Source: Lanius collurio (lineage: Eukaryota > Chordata > Aves > Passeriformes > Laniidae). Taken from it: a stretch of DNA of 64,000 nt. The notes under the pieces are model-generated. The model was not told where the DNA came from. It saw only the letters and a program-made list of their open reading frames with translations, and ran no database searches. A program made the position numbers and the translations under genes. The stretch is from positions 19,541,624-19,605,623 of the forward strand of contig JACBWW010000004.1 of the NCBI GenBank assembly GCA_020086605.1, given 5' to 3'. Shown here piece by piece: positions 12,606 to 27,400 of this stretch; within the stretch, counting starts at the first letter, position 1, and each line of letters opens with the position of its first letter.

Positions 12606-15600
12606 GATTTCTGTCTGATGTTCATTGTATAGACTCCGATATTTTAAAAGTTAATATTATAATTCTTATATTTTCCACAGACACAGGACTTGATCTATTT
12701 AAGAATTGTTCTCACTAACTGGGACTCACATGGAACAATTTAGCTAAATTATGCCTGCTCTATACACCTGATTTTACTTCTGAAGAAAATTGATTTAGAA
12801 TCTGTTCCAGTCATGTTCTGGTAATGTTCATGTTTCTACAGTAAAGGTGAAAGTCTTTTAACCAGTTAATATTCCCCCTTTCTGTTTTCCAAATCCATAA
12901 AGGAGTGATCCTGATGCATAGTATATAGCCTCTCAATATTCTTTAGGGTGCTCCAAGTTTTGTTTTCTCTCTTACCAGTATAACGAGTGAATGTAGATAG
13001 TGGTATTGAGAGTGACAACACACTCTTTTCCACTAAGGCCAAAGACATTCTTGTAAAAAGGAATTTAAAGAATTGGAAGAATCATAGATACATGAACTGA
13101 CAGTGTAAAAAGGGAGGACTAAGTGAAGAAAACAAAGCTTTATAAAGCAGAGTGGAGGAAGTTTTCTGTGCTCTACAAAATTTTGAAATGAGACAGTACA
13201 AATGATCTTCAGTATAACTGTAAGAATATTTGAATGTGTATCTTTGTTGAAGGATTTTTAGCTTAAAGCTCAGATAAGTGATATAACTTATTTTAAAAAA
13301 CAACTTATGTCAGCAATTATGAGTGTATTCATTGTATTCATCCGACTGTATTGAATTTTTCTAGAATACCGTAGAAAGTAATAAACATTTTGCTTATTTC
13401 TGCATAGAGTATAGTGACATTGATTTATTAGGACCTGAATGGAAAGATATTTTGTTGTTCTTTCTTTTGTCTTTTTAATAGATTCAATTTGTTGTGTGTG
13501 CAGGACTCAATGTACTTGTCAGGCTAATCAACTAAGCCACATTCTTGAAAAAGTTGGACTATCCTACGTATTTAATTGAATGTCAGAGGGGGCATAGTTA
13601 GAAGAAACACTTAAAATAATGTTCTGGTTTGTGCAATTGTGGGTTTATGTAGTTTAACACAGTTACATAGTATTTTGATCCTTTTCCTGACAGATTAAAG
13701 ACCGTTTATCAGTGTTGGTTTGGCTTTTTCAAATTGATAATTCTAAACATTTGATTAATTATAACATTTTAATATTGCTTTGTTTTCTTGCCCACACAAC
13801 TACTCGACTTCAGACTCTTTAAAACTAAAAGAAGATGTAGGCTTCCATTCCAGTGGTTAAATTACTTTTTATCTGCAAAAACAAGTAAACTGTAATGAAC
13901 AGTGTGACTATCAATTTGACAACTGTTAACTGTTGCCAGGGAATTTTCTTGGGTTTGTGATATTCCTCCAGCGAATACTTTGATTTTAATAGGGACTTTG
14001 TGACTTTTGCAATGCTTAGTTTGGCATATAACTCCCAAGTTCAGGAATAATTGGCTGGTGTTTCTGCTATTTATCACGAGGCAGTGCAGATAAATGCTCC
14101 AATAGTTGCACTGATTTGGGTATAAGAAAATGTCATCAGCGTCTTTTACTTTTCTGTTATTCTACAAATGTAAATCAAGTCTTGTATAAACTTTGTATAA
14201 CATGGAAGTTGAAAATATGGAAACTGATATTTTAAGACCAAAACAAACTCCTGTGCTGCACTGAAGTCAGAATACTGGCAAGGAAATAAGTCTTTATCAG
14301 ACATGAAATTACTGATTAAAAATATTTCTGTACTGTAATATCACTTTAAATAATATGCCATCTAAGAATGTATTATGTGTATAATAACTTTAAGAAAACA
14401 TGCATGCAGGTAGATATTCAGGGCTTTCTGTGCAAGGAAGTTTAAACATACATCAGGTGTCAGAGCCTGCTGGAAAACTCTATGTCATGCAATTCAGAGC
14501 AGACCTGGTAAATCTATTCATCATGAGCCGCAGACCACCACTGTGTTTGCACTGCAGAAAGCTAGCCTTTCTTTTCTGGATAATAAATGATCACAGAACT
14601 GGAAATGAGTCAGACCTTTCAGACCAGCCAAAGACAAACTATCTTTGATTCCAGTCCTCTTGATTCACCTGTACATATTCCATGTATTACTCAGGTGCTA
14701 AGCAGAAGTGCTTTTTGTCTTTTAGGCTGAATGGCCCTTTAGTTTAAATTAGGGACGTTCACTGGTCTTCCCTGAGAAAGTAAAATAAATTTGCTAGTGG
14801 TTACTAGTTGTAAAAAGCTGTTAAAATACACAAGTTCTGCCTCATTTCCAGTGAAATGCTGTGACTTAAGAACACTCATTTATTGTTACACAGTATGCTG
14901 CCAGACAGTCCAGGTAGATGAAACCTGATTCTCCCTCTTATTGCTTTAAGCATTTCATTATCACTTGTGGGTTGTTTCGAAAGACAACGAAAATATAAAA
15001 CTCCATGCAGTGAAGGAGTAACTTGCAGCTGAGATTTTTTTGGTGGGTTGTTGGAGTTTTTTGCAATAAACTGACTACATTTGACCTTTGACTCAGGAGG
15101 ACTTTATGGTTTTCTATTACTCAAGAAATGTTTCCATAATGACAGTGCTATGAGAGGTGAGATGCGTAAAAGAAACTATTATGTAATGAAACATGAAGAG
15201 ACACACATGAAATACTAAAAGCTTGACTGGGCAAGTCAGCCTGTGTCATCAGTAATGCTAAGAACATCTATCATTGCAGAAGCTGTGCCCAGTCTGTGAT
15301 ACCCTACTGCAAGCTAGGTATGTAGTCAGATTGCTGAAGTGAAGCCCTTTTTTCACTGACCTGTTACAATAATATGAAGTGTTAAATGTATTTGTAGATA
15401 AGCCATCTTGTTTGCTATCTCTAGACAGCAAGCTGTTATTGATTGATTCCTGCCTTTGTTTTCCCAAAGTATTTTAGTGATTACTTATGAATAATTGTTT
15501 TAATGATATATCTTTGAATTGTGCTCTTTTGCTGTTCTAATTATGACATTAAAAGTTAGACATTAACAATGGTCTGAAATTTCAGAAGTCACAACTGTTT

Positions 15601-18570
15601 TTTGTTTAAATGCAGTTAAATAATTTTTTATAATCTTTTAATTAATGGGAAGCTACGTCCATACTGAAACAGACCATAGAAAAGATCACTTTCATTTTGA
15701 ATTGTATTTCCCTTGTATTCATGCCTGACATCTCTTAAAGAGATGATGCTTCCATTTCCCAAGTTGCAACTGCTTTTAGGAAAGATTATAAAGTCTTGCA
15801 GACATCTGCCATTTATCAGATTGCTGATTTGGATTCAAGGTCTCAACACTAGGCTTTGATTACCTAGTATGGTAGAAAACCAACTTACTTGTATTTTAGA
15901 AAAACAACTTACAAAAGGCAATTGTATTTGAATAAGTATCACTGTTCATTATTAAAGTTAGTACGGGTTAGTTCTGTAATGAACCTAGCTGAAAATAGTA
16001 ACTTTGCATTTACAACTTTCCTGGTCCCTTATGTTAGTGGTTTATATAATTATCAGCTTGTAAACAGGTTGTTGGGTTTTTCTTTCCTTTTTTTTAAGAA
16101 GAAATTGGAAAATCTTGATATTACTGGTATCATAAATCCTTCTGTTTTCAACATCTTATTTTCTGTTTTAAATTGTATTTAAATTCTGCAACAATTATAC
16201 CCAATTTTGGACTCTACATAAATTTTTTAACCATGTTAACACAAAAGCAAATAATTATTCATCTTATATCTTCATAGGATGCTTCTCAGGCAGGGAAGTC
16301 CTAGCTTAATTACACAGCCAAGGAACTACAGCATCAGCAAGACTGAGTGGCACACACAGGTCTCACAGGTAGCCTGTGGCTGGGCTGAGGATCGACTCTG
16401 TCTAGTTACATCTTTTGTTTACAGTGACACATGAAACCATTTGTTATTTTAATTTTCATTTCATGATTGGGATAGTTTGGGATTCTTATAAAGTAAATAA
16501 AACTTCCAATAAAGCTTTAGAGGAATCCCTAATCTTTAAAATTCAACCCAGACCAAGGGTGTCTTTTTCTGTTAGCATTTTTTTTTCTAAAATTCTATTA
16601 ATACATTTTAATTTTTTTTTCAGATATTAGATTAATTTTCTCTTTTTTTGATTTTATGTCCATAAACTTCCCACTTTAGCAGAGACAAAAGGTAAAAAAA
16701 GAAACTGCCTAACAGAACTCAGGAGTGGTGGGAAATCTCACAAAAAATGCTTGCCTCACAGTGTTTTCAACCATGAGTCTTTTTAGTCAGGTATGAGAGG
16801 GAAGAGAAGCACAAGATGTGAGACTATGATCCCATGAAGCTTAGGGGATGTGACTATCCATTTTTAGCTCAAAGAAACTTGATAGGGTTTGGATGTCAGT
16901 AACGTGACCAGCCCTGCCACAGCCACCCTGTCTTAATGAGAAAGTGAGGGAAGCAGATGAGCAGCTGTGCAAAAACCAACTAACCACATTTCTCTGCTCA
17001 CCACAGACCATTTTTTGCAACCATCTCCATTGCTTTAGGCACTGTCTAAAGTAGTTCCACAGTTTTTGCTCTGTCCTCAGCCCTCAACATAGATGATTTG
17101 GACATGTCTTTTGAACGTAGTGGAATTAGCATCACATGTTCAGAGGAAAACCCAAACTTTCTTCAAACTGATATGTCCACACAGTGTGCATCTCAGAGGG
17201 CTTTTAAGGTCTGTGCAAAGAAATAGAGGTTACAGATAACTCCATTTCCTTTGACTCCAAATGGATCTAATTCTGCTGTCAGAGGGAAATATTTTTTTCT
17301 TTTTTCTGCTTATTAACAGGTGGTGTACTTTTTCCAGTCTTTAAAGATTCCTAATTCATATGTGTTTTCTAAAGTATTTCACAAAATACAATGAGGGTAA
17401 AAAGTAAGACTGTGCTGAACTCTTAATTCTCCAGCTTTAGGAAACAGCTAGTTAGAGTAAATTCTGGAATGTCCTGGTTTTGTTTTAATAATTAATGTCT
17501 TTTAAAGAAGGCACAGAGGATTAAAATGGATTCCCTACATCCAGAGTTGTGAAACTGTTAACTGTCTTACTTCTCTAGATGAAACAAGTTGTTATACCAA
17601 AAGTAACTGTTTAATTTAAAACATTTATTATTTATCTGTCATTGGAGATGCCCCTTCATGTTTTGATTTAAAGTTTGGCATAGTCCATTTTAAATATCAG
17701 TCAATATTGCAAATATTTTAATGTTGTTTAAAGTCCATATTCTATACAATCTAGGTTACAAAGTGGTGCATTCTTGGAGAGAATTTGTAAATGTTTTGCC
17801 AAAACTTTTTTAAAAATTTGTTTGTTTGATCATGCCCTTTGATGTTTGTTTTCCAACTTTGAATACTCTAGCAAATATATTGTGAGGACACTGTCGGAAA
17901 GTACAAGCTGTAAGGACATACTGCTGACTGCTCACAGAATTTGAATCATAAATATTTGTTGCAAGCAGTTCTAATCACTGGGTTTAGTATGAAAGGGGAG
18001 AGACTGAGTAAAAGCTCTCACACACCAAGGTCAAAATAACACATCATATTATTTGCCACTTTTTTAAAATTGCATAGTCACATGAAACTCATGGTTCACC
18101 TCTGTAGTAAAAAAATTTACAGTGCAAGGAGTTTGCTCAGTTCCATTTCAAGCTGAGTATTTGCAATTTGTAACCAGGAAGCAAATGATATAAGGGATGT
18201 GCAAGAAAAAGTACATACTTTTCCGTAAGAAAAAATGTGTATTACGGCTCATGTGAGTATGATATCTACAATGTTTATTAATTTCCTCTCTAGATGTGGT
18301 ATACGCTGTTTTAGTAAACATGTTATATACACGTGGAAAGAAACCTTTTACTTAAAATACTCTGTGCCAAAACAGAAAACAAAAAAATTACTGACTTGCT
18401 GTAAATATGGCTGAATTGAAATTCTGAAGAATATTTTGCAGTTTTATAGTAATTTGATTTCCACAGCATTTCAGTTTGGAGGGTTTGTGGCCTGGCTATT
18501 TAGTTGTTTAAATTATTTCAAGAACAATTGTACATTTCCTATTGAGTAAAAATATATTATTAGTGTTGAT

Positions 18571-18611
18571 ATATCAAGTCTTCTGGTAGTAGAAAGCCAT
18601 AGACTTGATAT
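18571..18611. repeat. Perfect 11-bp inverted repeat overlapping a direct repeat
   Basis: ATATCAAGTCT and its exact reverse complement AGACTTGATAT flank a 19-nt loop. A 10-bp direct repeat, AAGTCTTCTG, occurs at 18576-18585 and again at 18615-18624. The combination suggests a local template-switch or a decayed miniature element. Confidence 0.85.
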
Positions 18612-18663
18612 TTTAAGTCTTCTGAAAAGTGCAATATAAGGTAGGATATTATGTGCCTTTTCC

Positions 18664-18680
18664 TTTTTTTTTTTTTTTTT
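18664..18680. repeat. T17 homopolymer
   Basis: Seventeen consecutive T after TCC. No recognisable retrosequence adjoins it on either side. Confidence 0.9.
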
Positions 18681-21613
18681 AATGTGAAACTTAGTGGAAT
18701 GAATCAGTTTTCAGATTGGAGCATTAATAAAAACTAACCCTGCTTCACTGAAGGAAAACAAGGGTGAAATTACTTAATGTCAGGTAATACAACACCGTGA
18801 AGGCATCTCATGGAAGTTCCTGTGCATAAGCCTTGTTTCTTATGGTAATAATGCTTTGTGGTGACCTGCTTTAATCACGTTCCCAAAGAACTTCTAATAG
18901 TTGCAAAACTAAAATGAGTTACTCTGTGTTGCAAAAAAAGACTTCACAAAAATGACCCAAAAGGAAATCTATACATTTTTCTAAAATTCCTCAATCTGTG
19001 GATGAGGATAAGGTAGTTATATAGAGCTTCAGCCAGTCTTTCTAATGCTGGAATAGAATAGAAAATTTTCTTGAGACTCTGACTATTGAATTAATGCAAA
19101 TAGAAGATAATACCTTTAATTGTTTCAGTAAGAGTTAGTTTTTCTTCTTTGAAAATCTGTTTTGATGGTCAGTAACCAAATAACTATTCTCAAAACCTTT
19201 TTCCTCTCATGCCATATTAGACTAAGTGGAATGGAGTCCCATCATATGTCTACAACTCTTCACTATTTTTCTTCTGCACAAGAAGGGGTGGGGAAAGTGG
19301 TAGCATTGGCTTGGTTTGAGTTTTGACACTACTATCCTGAAGCAAAGCTTTTCCCTTGGTCCCAAATCACAGGCACTAATATAGTGAAAAATTTTGGCAA
19401 AATTTCAATTAAATATGCTCCTATGCCAAGAATTTATCAGAAAAAAATATAATTTTACTTGAAATTTTACAATGGAGGGGTCTAATCCACATATATATTT
19501 AGATTGAATTATTAACTCAGTGACTTCAACTTTATAGTGTAGATGCATTTTTGTGTCTCAGAAGCACCACATGTGTAGCCTTTGTCAGTACAAAACCAGG
19601 ATGGTGTGTTCACAGCAGAAGACAAAAGAAGGGCAGGTTGCACAACATTTTTTTTTGTCTTTATTCTATGTGTTGTCTACACTACCAGTCAGCCCCTCCA
19701 CCTGAGGCTTTTCTCCTACATCCCAGGGTCTTAACTACACAATGATTACATTCAGGTTTAAAATGTCATGGCCAACATTACAATGAAACAATTAAAAGAT
19801 ATGTTCAGATCCAAAGGCTCTGTAGGTCTGTCTTTAACATACTCAGAGGACCTGTGTCAGCAACAGATCCAGTCCTCATGTTTACATGTCTCTTCCAGGA
19901 AATCAATATAAAATCTGAAGTATATTTTAATGTTGTTAACACTGTAAGTAGCTTAAAAAGTAAACCTAGGTATACTCTCCTACTACCTTTATCCACTAGG
20001 TGACAGCACAGCTCTTTTACCTTTTTTAATATTATCTCTGGGTGCTTTTTTAAAAAGTAGTTCAGCACAAAGTGTTAAGAATATGTTCTTTCCAAGTGAA
20101 AAGTATGTGCTGTGCATGCTTCTTTTAATGAGTTAAATTTTTTATATGGTAAGGAAATTTTTCTTAGTATAGTTACTTTAGTTAATGCAAATAAAATTCT
20201 TTATCATTGAGCAAAGTTGTTTAACTGTGAAAGATGGTGCCAAGTGGCTTAATTGTGGTATGATAAATAGCTATGGAAAAGCAACTCCTGGAAATAACTG
20301 GGGGAAAAAAGCAGTTTTCGACCCCAAGGTAAGATCTGCAGAACAGTTATACTTTTGACTATACTATTGGTCTTTAAAAATAGCTTAAATCAATAAAACT
20401 TCTTATTAAATAATAGATTTTGCTGTGCAGTAAGCCTTGTTTATGGTGATTTAGTTAGAGATAGATATTAGAGTACTTTCAGTACTGTATTTTATAGTGT
20501 AATTGTCTTCTACAATAGTAGTTAATTCCAATTTTCTGTAAATTCTTGAGAAGCCTAAGCATTGGGAAGGAAACAGAAGATAAAGTTTATAGAATTGTAT
20601 TTCCATGCAAAATTGAATGCATTTTGAAAAATAATCCTGGCTAAAATTCATTTCACTGCTATTCTATGCTTGGATCAAGTTATGCCTCCAAGTGTCCACA
20701 GACAAGTTTTGTCAGACAATGGCCTGTGCAAGACTAAATGTACTGTAAATACTAACTTCCCTACATATATGTGTGTGTGTGTTTTTATATAAAAAGTATG
20801 ATATAATTAATTAAAATCATAATTTTTCATGTTTAGAGACCTTACATGTTTCTGAAAGCCAAGTGCAAGTACCAAAAAAGCCAAGTGCCACATTTGTGTT
20901 TATAATAAACTTTTTTGTTAAAATATTTGATGATAATATTTGATTTGGATGAGATTATTTTATATTACACTGTCAAGTTGTTTATTGTTCAATGGTGGAA
21001 TAATTGCATGTTCACACTAAATTGTCTTGATTTTTAAGGAAAACAATTTTATTACATAGCAGAACTGTTTCCTTCTATCATTCTTCTGCTGCACTCTGTG
21101 AATAATTCTTTAAAATAAATACCTAAATGTATACAGTAGGCAAATTAAATAAGCAAAATGAATATTGCACAATAATAAAACGTGCTGGTCAAAAAGTAAA
21201 ATGAAGTAACTTTACTGATTTGATGGGTTGCCTTACCAAGCATCTTCAATATAAACTTTATAGAAAGCTGGATTTTAAATATTTAGGAAAAACAGACCAG
21301 TAATAATTTATAAAGTGTCATTCCTATAAATAAATATCTGTATGATTTACAGAGCTGATTGCCAGCTGAAATTTTGACAAGATTTATGCTCTGGTTACCA
21401 ACCTTCTTCCCCAAAACAGTGCAACTTTCAATAGAATTTGGCCCATTTATGTTTAATGGCTGAGGACCATGTAAGACTTACACATTTAAAATTTATGATA
21501 GAGCAATACAAAGGATTGCTTTGTACATTGACTTAGGATTTCTAGTGACATTAAAAGCTGATTTATTTCAGGGCTTCTCGTAAAATTCAGCAGTTCAGCT
21601 TTGAGACATCATT

Positions 21614-21631
21614 TTATATACATGTATATAA
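21614..21631. repeat. 18-bp perfect AT palindrome
   Basis: TTATATACATGTATATAA is its own reverse complement. AT palindromes of this size are common in vertebrate introns and may be slippage-prone; no regulatory role is implied. Confidence 0.85.
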
Positions 21632-23979
21632 CTGTTATTTTTTGTCTTATTACAACATGGAGTATGAATATTTCATTTAAAATAAAGAGTTGCTGAATTC
21701 TGTCATTTTCCTGTTTTTTCTCAGAGGGTAGGGATCAAATACATTTTGCTACATAGTCAATTGCATTCCCATTATGGTAATTTTCTTATAGGCATACAGC
21801 AAAAACTAAATACATGCATCCTCTGGCTGCACTGCATAAAAAGCACTTCTGTACTTTTAAGCTTAATGGCAAAACAGTTAAATGAGAAAGCTCTGACACC
21901 TGATTTCCTGTTTTTAAGCAATTGTGTGGATAACAAACACTAAACAAAGAAGTTACCAAGTTCTAAACTGAGAAACAGATTGCAAAAAAACACATTCCAA
22001 AAATGTTGCATTTTTCTACAAATAATTTAGGAATCAAAGTAGCAACTCTATTCATAACTTTATAGTTAAGAATTGTTAACTTCCATAATAAACTGGTATT
22101 TTGGGGTGTTTATGGCGTACTCAGACATTTAAAAATAAACTAGAGAAGCTATGAGGTCTTTTTGTGGCAGTGATGTTTTAACTATATTTTTGAAAAAAAC
22201 GGTTCTGTTTTCTTGGGGTGTACCTACATAAAAATTAGTAGTTTTCAGACACATTTCTGTTAACTTTTAAACCAAAGAATATTTTATTTTTCCAGAAAAA
22301 AATTTAAAACCCCATAGTTCTTAAAATTATCAATGCTAAAAAAATAGAATCTTTATTTTTGGAAATAGTTGCTCTCTGAGAATGCTTTTCCAAAAGCAAA
22401 CTTTCCTGTGCTCTGTCATGCCATTAGATTCTAAGCAGAACAGAAGTTAACTAAAGGTTTCTTTTTAAGGGAGGCTGGTACAGTACAGCTTCGTGTACCA
22501 ACACCCTGCTCCTGATCCTTACCTTCCTCATATTACACTAATGACCTCAGTTAAGTTGCTTTATAAGTGATTTATAGCAGTCTGAGAGCAACATCAGGTT
22601 GGTCATGCTTTTTAGCAGCTTTCTACAAAATAGGATGTGAAACAATGCCTTCACTACTACAGCCTGGCCACCTCTATTCCATGTTTCACAGGAGACATTG
22701 ATGGCTTGATTCTGAACTTGCTGAAATCCTTCAAAGCAAGGCTTTTCTGTCAACTTCAGCAGGTGTCGAGTCAAGCCCTTTGTTCTCATCCCACAAGGAG
22801 TTATGTGCACACTCTGTATATCCATTAATTTCGCATCACCAAAGTCATTGCTGATTTGAGATGCCTGAGTTTTAACAGTATTTGTATTTTTACTTGCAAA
22901 AATTATGGTTCCATTATGAGTCGTATTTCTGTCATTCACAATCAAGGCTTAAAAACTATTTTTCATTCTTTGCAAATTTTAGTGGTTATTTTGTCTTTGA
23001 TTTTGTCTTGGCAAAAACAATGGATGCATTTAGGAACATGCAAAAGAAAACATTCTGTAGCATAAGAAAAGTAGCAGATAGATGGAGGCTGAGGATGAAA
23101 AACATCATTTTTTTCATATATAAAAAATGAAATACTGAGATTAAAACAAAATGTAGTAGGTGAAAATGCAGATGATTGCAGTTTTTTTAGCAGCAAGACT
23201 TACCTCTGCTGTTGGAATGGTTGAGAACCTCATAATATTGGAGGTATTTATCCTTGTGACATCACTGGGAGAACAAGCCCCATTTTGCACCAGAATTCTG
23301 GGGCACAGACTCTACAAGTTATCTGCATTATTTCGGAGATCTCCAAGACTGCCTTTGCTCTATATGTAAGCCATTGCACATCTGCCATCCTTTAGCTGAG
23401 TAGCATCTTGGTTTCTTGCTAATAGGACATAGTGTTATGATTCTGCTATCTTTTTTGCAGCACGGGCAAGAAGGCAAGTTTTTTCTCCCATTTTAACTAG
23501 CAAAAATTAATGTAAATGTGATATTTATTTTAATTAGTTTCATTCAAAGTAATTTATAAAAATGCACTGGTTTTCTGAACAATGTGTGCCTCAATCTTTT
23601 CTTCCATACCTTGAGGTGCTCTGTCTGTACTTCCTGAGTTCCTTACTAATGCCATCCTGTAACCTTGCTACCTTTTCCCATGTGCTCTCACATTTGGGCA
23701 AAGGCAATATGAGCTGTGGCTAGTTTGGTGCATTGACTGTATAAACAGACAAGTAAATTACACCTGCAACTGCCTGTGTGACTGCTGCCAAACAATTCCT
23801 ACTCATGTTTCACTTTTGATAAAAGCTGTTAAGACTGTTAGACTAAAAGAGTGTCTAGCTTGACTTCCCAGCAGCTAATTTATTTTAAAAATAATCAAAT
23901 AAATAGAAGAATCCTGTCTGTTGAAGATAGCTATTTCTCTGATAAATATAATTGAAAATGTCCAGTGAATTCCAGGTGT

Positions 23980-24450
23980 TCAGAATAGCTGAGGTTGGAA
24001 GGTGTTTCTGGAGACTGTCCAGTCCAACCTTCTGCTTAAAGCAGAACTAGCTAGACTAGATGGCCCAGGGCCATACCCAGTTAGGTTTTCAGTATCTCTG
24101 TGTGCAATGTCTCCACAACATCTTGGGGCAACCTGTTCAGTCTCAGCATTACAGAATACTCTTAGGTGAAGCTTAGGAAGAAAGGAAGTTCCTGTATTTC
24201 AGTTTCTGCCTCTTGTCCTGTCAGCTGGGCACCACTGAAAAAGGGCAGCCTCCTGCCCCATGAGGTATTTATACACATGGGCAAGATACCCCTGAGTCTT
24301 CTTTTCACAAGGCTGAACAGTGCCAGCCTCTTCAGGTATATACATGAGAAGCTCCAGTCCCTTAATAACCTTCAGGGCTCTTTGTTGTACTCGCTCCAGT
24401 TTCTCTCTGTCCTGTACTTTTCAAGTACAAGACTGCACATGTTTTCTGTA
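23980..24450 (-). mobile_element. CR1 LINE 3' end, inverted relative to the gene
   Basis: Read on the minus strand this is a 5'-truncated CR1. On the plus strand the tail side begins AGCTGAGGTTGGAAGGTG, then GTCCAGTCCAACCTTCTGC, and continues through the block around TTCCTGTATTTCAGTTTCTG and GGGCACCACTGAAAA to CTCCAGTTTCTCTCTGTCC, which lies in the C-terminal coding part of ORF2. Many substitutions and indels show an old, dead copy. The terminal octamer repeats are almost lost, which blurs the 3' boundary near 23980. The inner boundary near 24450 is approximate. Confidence 0.88.
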
Positions 24451-27400
24451 CCTGTTCTTACAGGTCAGTACTGTTAAATGCCTTTAAACTTTACTTAGTA
24501 ACAGTCAAAGTAATTATTTTTTTGTACATCAACCCAAAAATTTTTTAAAGTAATTTGATGTGATTGTTACCTCTTCATAAAAAATTAAAATCTACAGAAG
24601 CTAATGAGGGAATACTAGCCCATACTGTAAGGAGAATACTTTCCTGGTTATGCAAAGGAACAGCATCTTGTCTGTCACTAATAGCACTATTTTGTTGCTC
24701 TAGGACATGAGAAAGAACACACGTACACGAGAGATTTCAGAAGGGCTAGAAGGTATCTGTGTTTATTAACCTCCAAATTTATAGATTTCTTAACCAGGAC
24801 AAGGATTGGGTGAACAAGGTCACTTCCTCTACAAACACATTGGCTACAAGAGATGCCCATCGGGGTATTTTTGTCATAGTGCAGGTATGTAAACATGCTT
24901 ACAGTTAGGGAAACATGGCTATTGTTTGCATGAAAAACTGTGAGAACTCTGACTCCTAAAGTAGAAACATCAGAAAGCTGAGAGAACTAGGCAACACTAT
25001 TTATTGTTCTGGATATGTGAATTTGGATCAAAGAATTTGCTGTGTTAAAGAAGAGTAATGTTGGAAGTCCATCTTGTGATTATACCCAAAATTTTGATGA
25101 GGTTTGTTCAGACTACTGACTTCCCTTTCACACAGAAGTGCTACGATTGTGTGCCATTCCAAACTTTCTGAATGCATTATTTCACTGGTGTTGTGAGTGC
25201 CAAAACTGAACAATATAAGTACTACATTTGGTTATATAAAATATAGTTATAACTTTGACAGTATTTATCTATGAACCTAAATGCATATATAATGTATATA
25301 ATGTAATATATAATGTATATATTATAGATATATCTATGAAAGACTATATAAATATAGAACTGACTTGTAAAAACATTTTAATCTTCCCCTTCTGATTCCA
25401 CTGGGCTCGCAGACCTAACTGATTTTCAAAGATGTCATATTATTTCTCAGCTGTGCACTGTGTCATTCTACAATGACATTCCTTTTACCAATCTGAATAG
25501 TTTAGATTGGAAGAGCAAAGGACAAAGGTAGTGATTGTAAACGGTGCTCATTTATAGATTTTTATGTTGCATGCATTCCAGTAAGTGTGACGTGCATTTG
25601 CACCTTACCACATTTGATTTTTTACATCAGTATTTGTATTCCACCTTTGGGTTACCTGTCTCTTGGTTAAAGAAACACGGTGCATTCAAATACAAAAGTG
25701 TCAAGTAAGAGGAAAGCACAGAGAACAGTCTTAACGAAGTCAGGCAGACTGGGGGGAAAGAGAACAATGCTAACCTACCAAGAAAATTACCTCCAAGGAT
25801 TTCTCCTGTTGTAGGGATACTGTAACTTTGAAATTTTCTAGGGATCACCAGCCAGTGTTGCAACACACTCTCTGAATCTACAACTGCTGTGGTTATTATT
25901 TATTTCATATGGTACAATTTGTTTCTGCAATAGTGTTTTTTCACAAAAATCATAACAAATTATACCCTAAATGGCACTTTATTATAAGTGCCCCTCTGAA
26001 ATAAACATTATTTTAAAAAATACTTATCTTCTGTAAGATACTTGTCTGTCAGGACTCTTGCTGTTCAATATACTTTAAAATGCAAGTAATAATGGGAGAA
26101 TTCTCTTCAGTCAGAAATGTTTTTAGGGAACCTGCAGTTAGTGACCTAAACTGAAAAGCATAATGATGAGCTTTAATTAATATTTAGCTGGTTTAATTGA
26201 AGAAAAGACAAATACTAATTTTTCAATTAATTACTGATTCTCTAATTTAAAAGTGGAAATCAGAAAGAAATTGTTTTTAAACAATCTATATATGTACACA
26301 TTAATTATTTTTGTAGTGTATCAAATTAGTTCCTCATCCAGTAAGATTACATCATTTTCCTGAAAACTTGGTATTAATTTTTTTCTGGATAAGCACATAA
26401 ACCTGAAGGTGCAAATATTTAGGTTGGGTCAGATTTTCAGATCAGTGCCTATAAATTTGCACAAATGAGGGTTGCTTTCTTCTAATCCCCTTTGTTCCTA
26501 GCTTCTCAAGTAGTGTAAGCAATTAACACACAGGAAATGGATTTTAAAACTTTCTTTGAGTGATAATAATAGTTTGAGTACTACAGTTTAAAGAGAGTAC
26601 CTGCCATTATATGGCTCAGAAACGGTAAGAAAGGAAACATCAGAGCAAGACAAACTTAGGGGAGTAGTCAATGGAGAACTGATAAAAACATTTTCAGTAG
26701 AAATGCATTTTGCACCATTTCCTCTACTTTAAAAATCCCAATGAGATTATATTAAAGCCTCAGTTTTCCTCCTTCCCTTTTCAGGTGTTCATGAGAGGTA
26801 GAAAAAAAAAAGTTTAGTTAAATAAAAATCTTCACATTGTAATGCTGAAGGGCTTTGGCTAATTATTTGAATCCAGGTAATTCTCATGCCTAGTTACCAC
26901 ATACAGTCTAAGAAGTTATTCAGGTGATATATATTGAAGTTAATAGTTTTTACATATTTATGTGCAAACTAAGTAAACAATGTATATTTTGCTAGTTTTA
27001 CAGATCTATGATACTGCTTGAATTTCAGTATTTCCCCAGTTTTCATCAGAGTCAATTATGATTCATTCATATGCTGGAGGAAAACTGTTGTGGTTCTCAC
27101 TGCACAAAGGATCTTTTTTGCTGCGTTACTTCTCAGTCTCTTCTCAAATTGAGAAAGAGACAAGTGCTACCCAGCATTTTTCAGAGCTATGATTTTTGTC
27201 CAGCAACATACACAGGGTTCAGTTTAAAACTTGCATTTATTTTTTACTTTTCTAGATAAGTTTAATGGATCTGTTCCATTAAAAACATTGCTACAGAATG
27301 TCTACACATTAGGGAGATTTCATATGGCTCTTGTTGCACCTGAAAAAATAGTTTCACTTTCAGCGCTAAATAGAGAAGAGCATCAATGTTCATGGTTTTG

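Larger units (their letters stand above)
12406..23979. other. Intronic DNA without recognisable genes
   Basis: Unique AT-rich sequence. It holds two clear hairpins (12564-12605 and 18571-18611), a T17 run at 18664-18680, a short TG run near 20770 and an 18-bp palindrome at 21614-21631. The segment 22620-22830 has a minus-strand open frame and a faint likeness to old amniote interspersed repeats. The block 14400-15000 is mixed in composition and free of visible repeats. No exon, RNA gene or promoter was supported. Confidence 0.6.
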
